A stretch of DNA of 47,275 nucleotides, from positions 1 to 47,275 of the forward strand of contig CAJTYA010000020.1 in NCBI GenBank assembly GCA_910583985.1, read 5' to 3'. The DNA is from an uncultured Alistipes sp. (GTDB lineage Bacteria; Bacteroidota; Bacteroidia; Bacteroidales; Rikenellaceae). Both the position numbers and the translations under genes were made by a program. The notes beneath the pieces were generated by a model, which did no database searches, was not told the DNA's origin, and saw nothing but the letters and a program-made list of their open reading frames with translations. This document shows positions 25,268-34,622 of this stretch, in pieces (positions within the stretch are counted from its first letter, which is position 1; each line of letters starts with the position of its first letter).

Positions 25268-27160
25268 ATGGCTGCATCGGAATACAAATACCTCGACCGC
25301 ATCGACTCTCCGGACGATCTGCGGAGGCTCGCGCCGGAGGAACTGCCCCGGTATTGCGACGAGCTGCGGCGTTTCATCGTCTCGCAACTGGCCGCCAATC
25401 CCGGACATCTGGGATCGAGCCTCGGCGTCGTGGAACTGACCGCCGCCCTGCACTATGTCTTCGACACGCCCGACGACAAGATCATCTGGGACGTCGGCCA
25501 TCAAGCCTATGCACACAAGATCATCACCGGCCGCCGCGACCGTTTCTGCACGAACCGCAAGATGGGCGGGCTGAGCGGATTCCCGAAAATGAGCGAGAGC
25601 CCCTACGACGCCTTCGGCACGGGACACTCCTCGACGTCGATCTCCGCCGCGCTGGGAATCGCCACGGCCGCAGCCCTGCGCGGAGAGAAACGACAGGTGG
25701 TGGCCGTCATCGGCGACGGCGCGCTGACGGGCGGCCTCGCCTTCGAAGGGCTCAACAACGCGGGAGCGGCCAACACCGACCTGCTGGTCATCCTCAACGA
25801 CAACCGCATGGCCATCGACCCGAACGTCGGGGCGCTGAAGGAATACCTGCTGAGCATATCGACCTCCAAGCGATACAACCTCTTCAAGACCAAGACATGG
25901 ACCCGCCTCGAAGGAGCTCCGCGCCTGAGACGCCTCATCCAGAAGGTGGGCGGCGCGCTCAAGCAGGGCCTCCTGCAACAGAGCAACCTGTTCGAGAGCC
26001 TCCGCTTCCGGTATTTCGGACCGGTGGACGGCCACGACACCGCGCAACTGGTCCGCGTGCTGGGCGACCTCAGGCACATTCCGGGTCCCAAACTGCTCCA
26101 CGTGCTGACGGTCAAGGGCAAAGGCTACCGGCCGGCCGAGGAGCACCAGCAGATCTGGCATGCGCCCGGAGCGTTCAATCCCGAAACGGGCGAACGGATC
26201 GTCCGCCACGACGGGCACCGGCCGCCGCTCTATCAGGACGTATTCGGCGAGACGATCCTCGAACTGGCGCTCGCCGACGAACGCATCGCGGGCATCACGC
26301 CGGCCATGCCCACGGGCTGCTCGCTCAACCGGATGATGGAACGCCTGCCCGAACGCTGTTTCGACGTGGGCATCGCCGAAGGGCACGCCGTGACGTTCTC
26401 GGCCGGGCTGGCCGCGGCGGGCATGATCCCTTTCTGCAATATCTACTCGTCGTTCATGCAACGGGCCTACGACAACGTCATCCACGACGTGGCGCTGCAA
26501 GGTCTCGACGTGGTCATGTGCCTCGACCGGGCCGGGCTGGTGGGCGAAGACGGCCCCACGCACCACGGCGTTTTCGACATCGCCTATATGCGTTCGATCC
26601 CCAGCCTGACGGTCAGCTCGCCGATGGACGAGGTCGAACTGCGGAACCTGATGTACACCGCCTCGCTCGGACGGGGCCCCTTCGTCATCCGCTACCCGCG
26701 GGGCGCGGGCACGACACCCGACTGGAAGCGGCCCTTCGAGGAGATTCCTCTCGGCAGCAGCCGTCTGCTCTGCGACGGCGAGGACGCGGCGGTGCTGACG
26801 TTAGGCCCCGTGGGGGGCTTTGCCGCGGCGGCCGTCGCCAGACTCCGCGCCGAGGGCATATCGGTCGCCCACGTCGACATGCGCTTCGTCAAACCGCTCG
26901 ACGAGGCCCGGCTGCACGACATCGGCAAACGGTTCGGCCGCATCGTGACCGTCGAAGACGGCACCGTGCGCGGCGGCATGGGATCGGCCGTGCTGGAATT
27001 CATGAACCGCCACGGATACGCCGTCCGCATCGACATGCTCGGCATTCCGGACCGGTTCGTCCCGCACGGTACGCAGGCCCAGCTACGCCGGATGTGCGGC
27101 ATCGACGAGCAAGGCATCTACGAAGCTCTCGCGACATGCAAACGAAACAAACAAGCATAG
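25268..27160 (+). CDS. dxs: 1-deoxy-D-xylulose-5-phosphate synthase
   Basis: The protein has 630 aa. A thiamine-diphosphate enzyme, it condenses pyruvate and glyceraldehyde 3-phosphate in the first step of the MEP isoprenoid pathway. The ThDP/Mg site GDGALTGG (149-156) and a downstream NDN are present, with IIWDVGHQAYAHKIITGR and FGTGHSSTSISAALG before it. The pyrimidine domain includes DVGIAEGHAVTFSAGLA, and the C-terminal transketolase-like domain has VEDGTVRGGMGSAV. The start at 25268 was chosen because it follows the promoter; a longer open frame upstream is an artefact. leuS starts 6 nt after it. Confidence 0.97.
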   Translation: MAASEYKYLDRIDSPDDLRRLAPEELPRYCDELRRFIVSQLAANPGHLGSSLGVVELTAALHYVFDTPDDKIIWDVGHQAYAHKIITGRRDRFCTNRKMGGLSGFPKMSESPYDAFGTGHSSTSISAALGIATAAALRGEKRQVVAVIGDGALTGGLAFEGLNNAGAANTDLLVILNDNRMAIDPNVGALKEYLLSISTSKRYNLFKTKTWTRLEGAPRLRRLIQKVGGALKQGLLQQSNLFESLRFRYFGPVDGHDTAQLVRVLGDLRHIPGPKLLHVLTVKGKGYRPAEEHQQIWHAPGAFNPETGERIVRHDGHRPPLYQDVFGETILELALADERIAGITPAMPTGCSLNRMMERLPERCFDVGIAEGHAVTFSAGLAAAGMIPFCNIYSSFMQRAYDNVIHDVALQGLDVVMCLDRAGLVGEDGPTHHGVFDIAYMRSIPSLTVSSPMDEVELRNLMYTASLGRGPFVIRYPRGAGTTPDWKRPFEEIPLGSSRLLCDGEDAAVLTLGPVGGFAAAAVARLRAEGISVAHVDMRFVKPLDEARLHDIGKRFGRIVTVEDGTVRGGMGSAVLEFMNRHGYAVRIDMLGIPDRFVPHGTQAQLRRMCGIDEQGIYEALATCKRNKQA

Positions 27161-27166
27161 ACCCCT

Positions 27167-29929
27167 ATGGAATACGATTTCAGAGAAATTGAGAAAAAAT
27201 GGCAGCGGCGCTGGGCCGAAAACAAGACCTACCGGGTGGAGATCGACCCCGACAGGCCCAAATTCTACGTGCTCGACATGTTCCCCTACCCTTCGGGAGC
27301 CGGGCTGCACGTGGGGCACCCGCTGGGTTACATCGCCTCGGACATCTATTCGCGCTACAAGCGGCTCCGGGGCTTCAACGTCCTGCATCCGATGGGTTAC
27401 GACGCGTTCGGACTGCCCGCCGAACAATACGCCATACAGACCGGCCAGCATCCGGCCGTGACGACCGAAAACAACATCGCCCGCTACCGCGAACAGCTCG
27501 ACAAGATCGGGTTCAGCTTCGACTGGGACCGCGAGATCCGCACCTGCGATCCGGCGTATTACAAATGGACGCAATGGGCGTTTCTCAAAATGTTCGGCAG
27601 CTACTACTGCAACGACAACCGGAAGGCACGCCCCATCGAAGAACTGGTCGCCGCGTTCGAAACATCGGGCACGGCCGGCGTAAACGCCGCCTGCACCGCA
27701 CCGATGGAGTTCACGGCCGAGGAGTGGAAAGCGATGGACGAAGCCGAAAAAGAGAACGTGCTGCAAAACTACCGGCTGGCGTTCCGGGCCGACACGCTCG
27801 TGAACTGGTGCGCCGAGTTAGGCACGGTGCTGGCCAACGACGAGGTGAAGGACGGGCTGTCGGTGCGCGGAGGCTATCCGGTCGTTCAGAAAAAGATGAA
27901 ACAATGGCTGTTGCGCGTCACCGCCTACGCACAACGCATGCTCGACGGCCTCGACGCGCTCGAATGGAGCGACTCGCTCAAGGAAATCCAGCGCAACTGG
28001 ATCGGGCGCAGTCAGGGCGCGCAGGTCTTCTTCGGCCTCAAAGGACTCGAAGAGAAGCTCGAAGTTTTCACCACGCGGGCCGACACGATCTTCGGCGTGA
28101 CGTTCATGGTACTGGCTCCGGAGCACGAGGCGGTGGAGAAGATCACGACCGACGAATACCGCCAAGCCGTAGCCGCCTACCTCGACGAGGCGAAAAAGCG
28201 CTCCGAACGCGAACGCATGGCCGACACGAAGCGGGTGAGCGGACAGTTCACCGGAGGTTACGCGATCAACCCGTTCAACGGGGCCGAAATTCCGATCTAC
28301 ATCAGCGACTACGTGCTGGCCGGTTACGGCACGGGGGCCATCATGGCCGTCCCGGCGCACGACAGCCGCGACTACGCCTTCGCGCGGCACTTCGACCTGC
28401 CGATCGTTCCGGTCGTCGAAGGCGGCGATCTTTCGGAGGCGTCCTACGACGCCAAGCAGGGCCGCATGATCAACTCCGAATTTCTCGACGGCATGGACGT
28501 CAAGGAGGCGATTCCGGCCATGATCGACGAAATCGAAAAACGGGGCTTCGGACGGCGCAAGATCAACTACCGGCTGCGGGACGCCATCTTCAGCCGCCAG
28601 CGCTACTGGGGCGAACCGTTCCCGGTCTATTACGAGAACGACATCGCCCGTCCAATCGCCGAAAGCGAACTGCCGCTCACGCTGCCGCCCATCGAGAACT
28701 TCGGCCCCACGGCCGAGGGCGAACCGCCTCTGGCACGGGTAGAGGAGTGGCACACGGCCGAAGGGTATCCCTACGAACTGAGCACGATGCCCGGATTCGC
28801 CGGCTCGTCGGCCTACTACCTCCGCTACATGGACCCGCACAACGACCGGGCGCTCGTATCGAAGGAGGCCGACGAATACTGGCGCAACGTGGACCTCTAC
28901 GTCGGCGGTATCGAACACGCTACCGGACACCTGATGTACTCCCGCTTCTGGAACATGTTCCTGTACGATCTGGGGTACGTCTGCGAGCCGGAGCCGTTCA
29001 AAAAGCTCATCAACCAAGGCATGATCCAAGGCCGCTCGAACTTCGTCTACCGCATCAAGGGCACGAACCGTTTCGTGTCGCTGGGCCTCAAGGACGGCTA
29101 CGACACGCAGGAAATCCACGTGGACGTGAACATCGTCCGGGGCGACGTGCTCGACACGGAGGCCTTCCGGAAATGGCGGCCCGAATTCGCCGATGCGGAA
29201 TTCGTGCTCGAAGACGGCAAATATGTCTGCGGATGGGCCGTCGAGAAGATGTCGAAATCGATGTACAACGTCGTCAATCCCGACCATATCGTCCGCGACT
29301 ACGGCGCCGATACGCTGCGCATGTACGAAATGTTCCTCGGTCCGCTCGAACAGAGCAAACCGTGGGACACCAACGGCATCGACGGCGTGCATAAATTCCT
29401 GCGCCGGTTCTGGCGGCTGTTCTTCGACCGCGACGGCAAACTGATCGTCACCGACGAGACGCCCTCGCCCGCCGAGCTCAAGACGCTGCACAAAACGATC
29501 CGCAAGGTGACCGAAGACATCGAGAACTTCTCGTTCAACACGTCGGTGAGCGCTTTCATGATATGCCTCAACGAACTCGCGGGGGCCAAGTGCGCCAAAC
29601 GGGCCGTGCTCGAACCGCTCGTCGTGCTCATCGCTCCGTTCGCGCCCCACATCGCCGAGGAGATATGGGAAAAGCTGGGCCACACGGGCTCGGTCTGCAA
29701 CGCCCGCTTCCCGGAATTCGACGAACGGCACCTCGCCGAGGCGAGCGTCGAATATCCCGTGTCGTTCAACGGCAAAGTCCGTTTCAAAAAGAACCTGCCG
29801 GCCTCGCTGACGCCCAAGGAGGTGGAGGCCGCCGTGCTGGCCGATCCGACGACGGGAAAATACCTCGACGGCAAATCGCCGAGGAAAGTGATCGTCGTGC
29901 CCGGCAAGATCGTCAACATCGTCTGCTGA
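27167..29929 (+). CDS. leuS: Leucyl-tRNA synthetase
   Basis: The protein has 920 aa, typical of Bacteroidetes LeuS. It charges tRNA-Leu. The class I signature HVGH lies at 48-51 within PYPSGAGLHVGHPLGY, and KMSKS at 694-698. The CP1 editing domain includes TFMVLAPEH and AVPAHDSRDYAFA. Zinc-less insert segments and the C-terminal anticodon domain follow (LIAPFAPHIAEEIWEKLG). It is co-transcribed with dxs, with a 6-nt gap. Confidence 0.98.
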   Translation: MEYDFREIEKKWQRRWAENKTYRVEIDPDRPKFYVLDMFPYPSGAGLHVGHPLGYIASDIYSRYKRLRGFNVLHPMGYDAFGLPAEQYAIQTGQHPAVTTENNIARYREQLDKIGFSFDWDREIRTCDPAYYKWTQWAFLKMFGSYYCNDNRKARPIEELVAAFETSGTAGVNAACTAPMEFTAEEWKAMDEAEKENVLQNYRLAFRADTLVNWCAELGTVLANDEVKDGLSVRGGYPVVQKKMKQWLLRVTAYAQRMLDGLDALEWSDSLKEIQRNWIGRSQGAQVFFGLKGLEEKLEVFTTRADTIFGVTFMVLAPEHEAVEKITTDEYRQAVAAYLDEAKKRSERERMADTKRVSGQFTGGYAINPFNGAEIPIYISDYVLAGYGTGAIMAVPAHDSRDYAFARHFDLPIVPVVEGGDLSEASYDAKQGRMINSEFLDGMDVKEAIPAMIDEIEKRGFGRRKINYRLRDAIFSRQRYWGEPFPVYYENDIARPIAESELPLTLPPIENFGPTAEGEPPLARVEEWHTAEGYPYELSTMPGFAGSSAYYLRYMDPHNDRALVSKEADEYWRNVDLYVGGIEHATGHLMYSRFWNMFLYDLGYVCEPEPFKKLINQGMIQGRSNFVYRIKGTNRFVSLGLKDGYDTQEIHVDVNIVRGDVLDTEAFRKWRPEFADAEFVLEDGKYVCGWAVEKMSKSMYNVVNPDHIVRDYGADTLRMYEMFLGPLEQSKPWDTNGIDGVHKFLRRFWRLFFDRDGKLIVTDETPSPAELKTLHKTIRKVTEDIENFSFNTSVSAFMICLNELAGAKCAKRAVLEPLVVLIAPFAPHIAEEIWEKLGHTGSVCNARFPEFDERHLAEASVEYPVSFNGKVRFKKNLPASLTPKEVEAAVLADPTTGKYLDGKSPRKVIVVPGKIVNIVC

Positions 29930-29950
29930 TCCCTCCGCGGAGGGGTTGCC

Positions 29951-29986
29951 GTCGGGGCCGGAAGTCGCACGACTTCCGGCCCCGAC
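29951..29986 (+). terminator. Terminator-like hairpin after leuS
   Basis: GTCGGGGCCGGAAGTC pairs with GACTTCCGGCCCCGAC: a perfect 16-bp stem with loop GCAC, 21 nt after the leuS stop. Only CGTTTC follows, so the T run is weak. Confidence 0.75.
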
Positions 29987-30203
29987 CGTTTCGGGCACCC
30001 CGTCCGGCAACGTCTTCCGCCCCCGCCTGAGGCAGGAAACATGCGAACGGAAGGCGCAGGAACAACCGACCTTCCCGAAGACGACGGACGCCCGTCCGAC
30101 GGAGCGCCCGAAACGTCGGACACCGGAAAAACGCCGCATGCCGTTTTCGACCCCGGTCCGAACGCGAAACGGCATGCGGCAGCCGGACAGGAGGGGCGAA
30201 AAT

Positions 30204-30250
30204 GTGGAAAAACAGTTTAATTTCACCCCCTCTCTCCCCTGTTTTTCCAC
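30204..30250. repeat. Perfect 12-bp inverted repeat
   Basis: GTGGAAAAACAG and CTGTTTTTCCAC flank a pyrimidine-rich 23-nt spacer. The arms differ in base makeup from the GC-rich surroundings. It could be an RNA hairpin or the ends of a tiny excised or decayed element; no target duplication is visible. Confidence 0.6.
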
Positions 30251-30617
30251 GTATCGCGCATCCGTCCGCCCTCCCAAACCGACAGTGACATTTCCGTCGT
30301 TCGCTCTGCCCCATGCGTCCCTACGAGCACAAAACGTCCTGACGACGGAGAAAATCGAAATGGGGACCGACGGACGGCAATCAGCCCCCACGGCGCATTC
30401 TGGCGGGCATCCGACCCCCTGTCGGCAGAAACGGCCGCTCCGTTTCCCGGCCGCCCTGTCTGCCGCAGCCACCGATAGGCCTGCCGCTACGACGACCGGA
30501 CACGCCATTCCTCCGACCGCCACCGCAGGCCTTCCGCCGAAACATCCGGGAACGAAAAAGGCCCTTCCGGCCGCCGGACGACCGAAAAGACCGGCGGAGA
30601 AAAAAACTTTTTTTTCT

Positions 30618-30625
30618 TATCTTTG
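30618..30625 (+). promoter_or_regulatory. -7 promoter box for the secreted-protein pair
   Basis: TATCTTTG matches TAnnTTTG exactly, 73 nt before the start at 30699. It is preceded by a T8 tract; no -33 TTTG is seen. Confidence 0.65.
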
Positions 30626-30698
30626 TAAAGAATCCTTTCCGTTCGGGGATTCCCGTCCCGGACGACCGTGCGCGAAAAACTATCGAAACATACCTGAA

Positions 30699-31328
30699 AT
30701 GAGAACCGCTCTATTGTTCGTTCTGCTGCTGGGCGCCGCCGGTACGCTCCGTGCGGCCGGGGCCATGGCCGAAGGCATCGTCTACCTCAAAGACGGCACC
30801 CGCGTCGAATACACCGGCCGCGACCGCATCGAACTGCCCCGCCAGTGGAAAGACGTGAAGGCTTTCCGAAACGCCTTCTCGAAAAAGAAGGACAAGAAAA
30901 AAGCGACCTACCTGCCCTCGGACATCGACTCGATCGTCTGCTGGCACCCGCAGGGGAAAGAATATCCGCGGAAAATATGTTTCGTCCCGCCGATGGGCTG
31001 GTGTTGGGTCTATGCCGAAAATCCCCACATCCGGGTTTTGCTGTACGCCAAGAAGGGATATATCCTCTACTCCAGCGGAGGGATGCGGGCGCTGTACAGG
31101 CAAAAAACGTTCAATAAGACGGAAATGACGTTCTATCTGCTTAAAAGCGGAGAAAGCGATCCGTATACGATCGGCGGCCTGCTCGGCAATTCGAGCGACG
31201 CCTTCCGCAAGCGGATTTGCGCCTACATCGCCGACGACCCGGACCTGTGCGAACGCATCCGGCAGTCGAGCAGCATCCGTTCCAAAACGATGAGCTTGCT
31301 CGAAGAGTACGCTCCGCAAGGCCGGTAG
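30699..31328 (+). CDS. Secreted protein of unknown function
   Basis: The protein has 209 aa, with a signal peptide (LLFVLLLGAAGTLRAAGAMA). I do not recognise a named family. The mature part opens with a short strand pattern (IVYLKDGTRVEYTGR) and a lysine-rich stretch (AFSKKKDKKKATYLP). DIDSIVCWHPQGKEYPRKI and a body with PMGWCWVYAENPHIRV follow. The layout resembles that of the next gene (TADDIDNIVF), so both may be diverged members of one exported family. The two are separated by 160 nt without a terminator. Confidence 0.75.
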   Translation: MRTALLFVLLLGAAGTLRAAGAMAEGIVYLKDGTRVEYTGRDRIELPRQWKDVKAFRNAFSKKKDKKKATYLPSDIDSIVCWHPQGKEYPRKICFVPPMGWCWVYAENPHIRVLLYAKKGYILYSSGGMRALYRQKTFNKTEMTFYLLKSGESDPYTIGGLLGNSSDAFRKRICAYIADDPDLCERIRQSSSIRSKTMSLLEEYAPQGR

Positions 31329-31488
31329 ACCGAAGCCGGGACGGAGCACGCCGCCCTCACCGAAAAGCGTTCCGGCCAAGTTCCGCCCGACGGTAAGTTC
31401 CGAAACGGCCGAAGAACGATTCCAAAGGCCACGCGCCGGAGCCGGCATCCACGAAGAAACGACACCCAATCTTTTAAAACAAACGACT

Positions 31489-32208
31489 ATGAAACCTTTT
31501 CTCACCGCAGTCTGCACTGCCCTCGTTCTGTTCGGCATCGTCTCCCGTGCCGATGCCAAGAAACCCGAAGATCAGGAATTCCGTCACGTCATCATCACGC
31601 TCAACTCCGGCGAGAAAGTGGACGGATACATCCACCGCAACTGGGAGGTGAACGCCTATTCGATGAAAAAAGCCAACTATTCGCTCAAGATCGTTCCCTC
31701 GCCGGACGCCAAGGGCGACGAGGCGACCAAATACACGGCCGACGACATCGACAACATCGTCTTCGTCGAAGCATCGGAAGCCGAACCGGCCGGCATGCGC
31801 TGGGAGTCGCACGACCTGATCCAGCCGAACCTCAAGGACCGTTACCACACGACCAAGATGCTGATGATCGTCGAAAAAGAGGGCGACAACGCCACGCTCT
31901 ACCGTTGGAGAGGCTACGCCTCGGTTCCGCTGCCCAACGGCCGGCAGCGGACCTACATCGCCACGTACCGGGGCGTGCGGTTCCACGATCAGGAGCGCAA
32001 CAACATCGTGTACTACATCATGAAAGACAAGGCGCTGGAGATGCAAATCCTCAAAGCCCTGTTCAAACGGGACCAGCCGGAACTGGAACAGAAGATCACC
32101 GAATATTTCTATAAGGGCAAAGAGAAAAAGGCCCACGCCAAGGAGCTGGTCGAAGACCCCACGCTGTTCCTGCGCGTCTACGACGAGTACCTTTCGGAAA
32201 AACAATAA
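31489..32208 (+). CDS. Secreted protein of unknown function
   Basis: The protein has 239 aa, with a signal peptide (AVCTALVLFGIVSRADA). It is not a family I can name. The N-terminal module (VIITLNSGEKVDGYIHRNWE … KYTADDIDNIVFVEA) parallels the previous protein. The remainder has MRWESHDLIQPNLKDRYHTT, TYIATYRGVRFHD and a lysine/glutamate-rich C-terminus. It is likely periplasmic, and is followed about 250 nt later by a strong terminator. Confidence 0.75.
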   Translation: MKPFLTAVCTALVLFGIVSRADAKKPEDQEFRHVIITLNSGEKVDGYIHRNWEVNAYSMKKANYSLKIVPSPDAKGDEATKYTADDIDNIVFVEASEAEPAGMRWESHDLIQPNLKDRYHTTKMLMIVEKEGDNATLYRWRGYASVPLPNGRQRTYIATYRGVRFHDQERNNIVYYIMKDKALEMQILKALFKRDQPELEQKITEYFYKGKEKKAHAKELVEDPTLFLRVYDEYLSEKQ

Positions 32209-32936
32209 CGGAACGCGACGGCGCACGGCACCGCCGGGGAAAGGCCCTCCGCCGCGAAACGGCGGGAAATTCCGCTCCGAACGGGATTCGAGGTCCGAAA
32301 ACCGTCGGACGCGACGCTTCTCGGACGGGAAAGCCGGAGGACGGAGCACGGTGCATGCCGACGGATCGCTGTCGCCGCCCCGCCCCGAAACGGCGCCTCT
32401 GAAGCCGGTGTTCAGTTGGTCGTCCGAGCGCGCCGAACGACCAACCGAACGAGACACACCCCTGCCGCACCGGATCGCGGCGGGGGTGATTTTTTTCAGA
32501 TTCGGACGGACTCCTCTTCGTTCCGAGGGCCCGATGCGTTCTCCGTTCCCGGAGAGTCCCGTTTCCCGAAAAGACTCGCTACACAGGAAACACACTACGC
32601 GTCGTGTTCCGCGGCCTCGAAGGTGTCGCTCCGATACGGGACACAGCCCCCGCCTCGACCTGCCGGATAAAAAACGGCGACCGTTCCGATTCGGCGACGA
32701 CCGGCCAGCCCTGTTCCGGAGCGGCTGTTCTTCGTGCCGTGTTCGACATCCTATCGTGCCATGCGCGAGAAACGGACGGACCGACCCACCCTCGCCCGGC
32801 CGGCGGGCGAACTGCACGACACGAGGTCGTGTCGCCCTTCCTGCGACTTCCGGCCCGGCGCGCCGGTCGGGGAAACGGGAAACGACGGAAAAAAACCGTT
32901 CCCGCACGCATGTACGCATATTCCGACAGTCCCTTC
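32209..32936. other. Gene-free spacer between convergent units
   Basis: This 728-bp stretch contains a 9-bp hairpin (GTTGGTCGT/ACGACCAAC, about 32415-32446) and, right after it, a strong terminator. The rest shows no coding character. Confidence 0.55.
32457..32496 (+). terminator. Strong rho-independent terminator
   Basis: CACCCCTGCCGC pairs with GCGGCGGGGGTG (12 bp, one G-U), followed by A and a T7 tract. It closes the unit of the two secreted proteins. Confidence 0.9.
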
Positions 32937-33620
32937 TCAGGGTTTGATCCGGGCGACGATCTTCGGGTCGGAAAGTTCACGCAAGGCGTTCCGCCCGGTG
33001 CGCGCAGCCGTCCTGTCGGACGATCCGGCCAGCCGGCGGCTCGTATCGAGCGCCGCCGCATGCAGCCGCAGGTTGCGTTTTCCGGTCTGGCGCAGCGCCC
33101 AATCGACGGCCTTGCGGACAAAATTGCGCGGATCGGTCGAAGCGGCTTCGATCCAATCGAAAAAGGGCATGAACCGTTCGTCCCCGGCTTTCTTGTCGCC
33201 CGTGGCTAACGTCGCCATCAGGGCGAAAGCCGTTCGGCGGACGAACTCCTCGTCCCGCCCGGCATACTCCCGGACCTTGTCGAAGGCGAAGGGCAGGCGG
33301 CGGAACAGGTTCATGCAGCAGAGGTCGCACACGTCCCACGAATCGAACTGCTCCGTCCAGCGGTCGGCCAAATCCGGTGTCGTCGCCCGCGGGTCGGCGA
33401 TCATCGGAGCCAGCAGACGGGCTTCGTGCCATCCCGTGTCCCAGAGCGGCAGCGCCAGATCGTGCCGCGTGCGGCAGGTGCGCGCCAGATCGCGAACAAG
33501 CGGCACCGGCACGCCGAAAGCCCGGCCGGCCGCGATGCCGAAACGGGGCAGCTTTTCGAGGTGGGAAGGCACGGCGAGGGCCTTCAGGCGTTCGATGAGT
33601 TCGGCTACGGTCGTTTCCAT
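32937..33620 (-). CDS. AlkD-like DNA alkylation repair protein
   Basis: The protein has 227 aa, built of HEAT-like helical repeats. Signatures are FGVPVPLVRDLARTCR, LWDTGWHEARLLAPMIA, FDSWDVCDLCCMNL and EFVRRTAFALMATLA. AlkD glycosylases excise N3- and N7-alkylated purines. The tryptophan/aspartate region around WDVCD fits the family's DNA-facing site, but activity is not proven. It starts 7 nt after the DMT transporter stop, so the two are co-transcribed. Confidence 0.87.
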   Translation of the reverse strand: METTVAELIERLKALAVPSHLEKLPRFGIAAGRAFGVPVPLVRDLARTCRTRHDLALPLWDTGWHEARLLAPMIADPRATTPDLADRWTEQFDSWDVCDLCCMNLFRRLPFAFDKVREYAGRDEEFVRRTAFALMATLATGDKKAGDERFMPFFDWIEAASTDPRNFVRKAVDWALRQTGKRNLRLHAAALDTSRRLAGSSDRTAARTGRNALRELSDPKIVARIKP

Positions 33621-33627
33621 ACGCTTC

Positions 33628-34584
33628 TTATTTCGGGTCGCCTCCGTTCCCGTCCCTCCGTTTGCCGGCGGACAGCCTCGGAAAAAGTTTTCGCAGACGG
33701 ATCAGCCAAGCGGTCATGCGATCGCCGGCGATGACGCCCGTAACCGCCGCGACGATCGTCGCCAGACCGATCCCTTCACGCAGCGTCAGCGTTTCGCCGA
33801 ACACGACGATGCCGAAGAACACGGCCGTAACGGGTTCCAGCGCACCCAAAATGGCCGTCGGCGTAGAGCCGATGTACCGGATCGCACCGGTGGTACACAA
33901 AAAGGATACGGCCGTGGGGAAGACGGCCAACGCAAGAAGGTTGCCCCAGAGATACCACCGGTCGGGCATCCGCACCCCGTCGCCCGTCCACAGCCGGACG
34001 ACGAACAGCACGAGACCGAACAGCAGCACGTAGAACGTGACCTTGAGCGTAGCCATATCCCTGAGCGCCGTGCGATTGACGGCGACGATATACACCGCAT
34101 AGGAAAGCGAGGAGGCGAACACCAGCAGCACCCCGACGAGACTGAGCGTCGTACCGTCGCCGCCGTCGTACAGCAGACCGATGCCCGCCGAGACCGCCCC
34201 GATGCACAACCACGTCCGCACCGTCGGCCGCTCCCGGCACACGACGGCCATGATGAGCGCCACCATGACCGGATAGACGAACAGCAGCGTGGAGGCAATG
34301 CCCGCATCCATATAGTTGTAGCTCAAAAACAGTCCGAGCGAAGAAAAGGCGACCAGCAGCCCCAGCACAACCAGAACGGGCCATGTCCCGCGCGGCACGC
34401 CGAATCCCCGGCCTCTGGCCCGTAGCATGACGCCCAGCAGCGGGATGGCGAACAAATACCGGAAAAAGAGGACGGAGTCGGGGTCCATGCCTGCCCCGTA
34501 GAGCGGCAGGGCGAACAGCGGATTCATTCCGTAGGTCGCCGCGGCGACGGCTCCCAGCACGTACCCTTTGGCCTTTGCATTCAT
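33628..34584 (-). CDS. DMT-superfamily transporter (EamA family)
   Basis: The protein has 318 aa with about ten transmembrane helices in two EamA repeats. The first begins GYVLGAVAAATYGMNPLFAL; the second covers VGVLLVFASSLSYAVYIVAV to GALEPVTAVFFGIVVFGE. The short-loop architecture and the LEPV-x-A motif are typical. It exports or imports a small metabolite across the inner membrane; the substrate is unknown. It is transcribed divergently from the HAD phosphatase across a 38-nt gap. Confidence 0.9.
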   Translation of the reverse strand: MNAKAKGYVLGAVAAATYGMNPLFALPLYGAGMDPDSVLFFRYLFAIPLLGVMLRARGRGFGVPRGTWPVLVVLGLLVAFSSLGLFLSYNYMDAGIASTLLFVYPVMVALIMAVVCRERPTVRTWLCIGAVSAGIGLLYDGGDGTTLSLVGVLLVFASSLSYAVYIVAVNRTALRDMATLKVTFYVLLFGLVLFVVRLWTGDGVRMPDRWYLWGNLLALAVFPTAVSFLCTTGAIRYIGSTPTAILGALEPVTAVFFGIVVFGETLTLREGIGLATIVAAVTGVIAGDRMTAWLIRLRKLFPRLSAGKRRDGNGGDPK

Positions 34585-34590
34585 AGACGT

Positions 34591-34598
34591 TATCTTTG
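34591..34598 (+). promoter_or_regulatory. -7 box for the HAD phosphatase
   Basis: TATCTTTG matches TAnnTTTG exactly, 24 nt before the ATG at 34623. It nearly abuts the opposite-strand box at 34604-34611. Confidence 0.75.
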
Positions 34599-34603
34599 AG
34601 GCG

Positions 34604-34611
34604 CAAAGATA
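34604..34611 (-). promoter_or_regulatory. -7 box for the DMT transporter-alkD unit
   Basis: The minus strand also reads TATCTTTG, 19 nt before the start at 34584. The two divergent boxes are separated by only 5 nt, so initiation complexes should exclude each other. Confidence 0.7.
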
Positions 34612-34622
34612 CGCAAAGCACG

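Larger units (their letters stand above)
29930..30698. other. Gene-free spacer
   Basis: This 769-bp stretch holds a terminator (29951-29986), a 12-bp inverted repeat with a 23-nt spacer (30204-30250) and, near the right end, a -7 box (30618-30625). I see no coding sequence. Confidence 0.6.

Noticed and set aside
27818..30523. 901-codon minus-strand open frame
   Set aside because: It is a shadow of leuS; the encoded protein lacks any motif.
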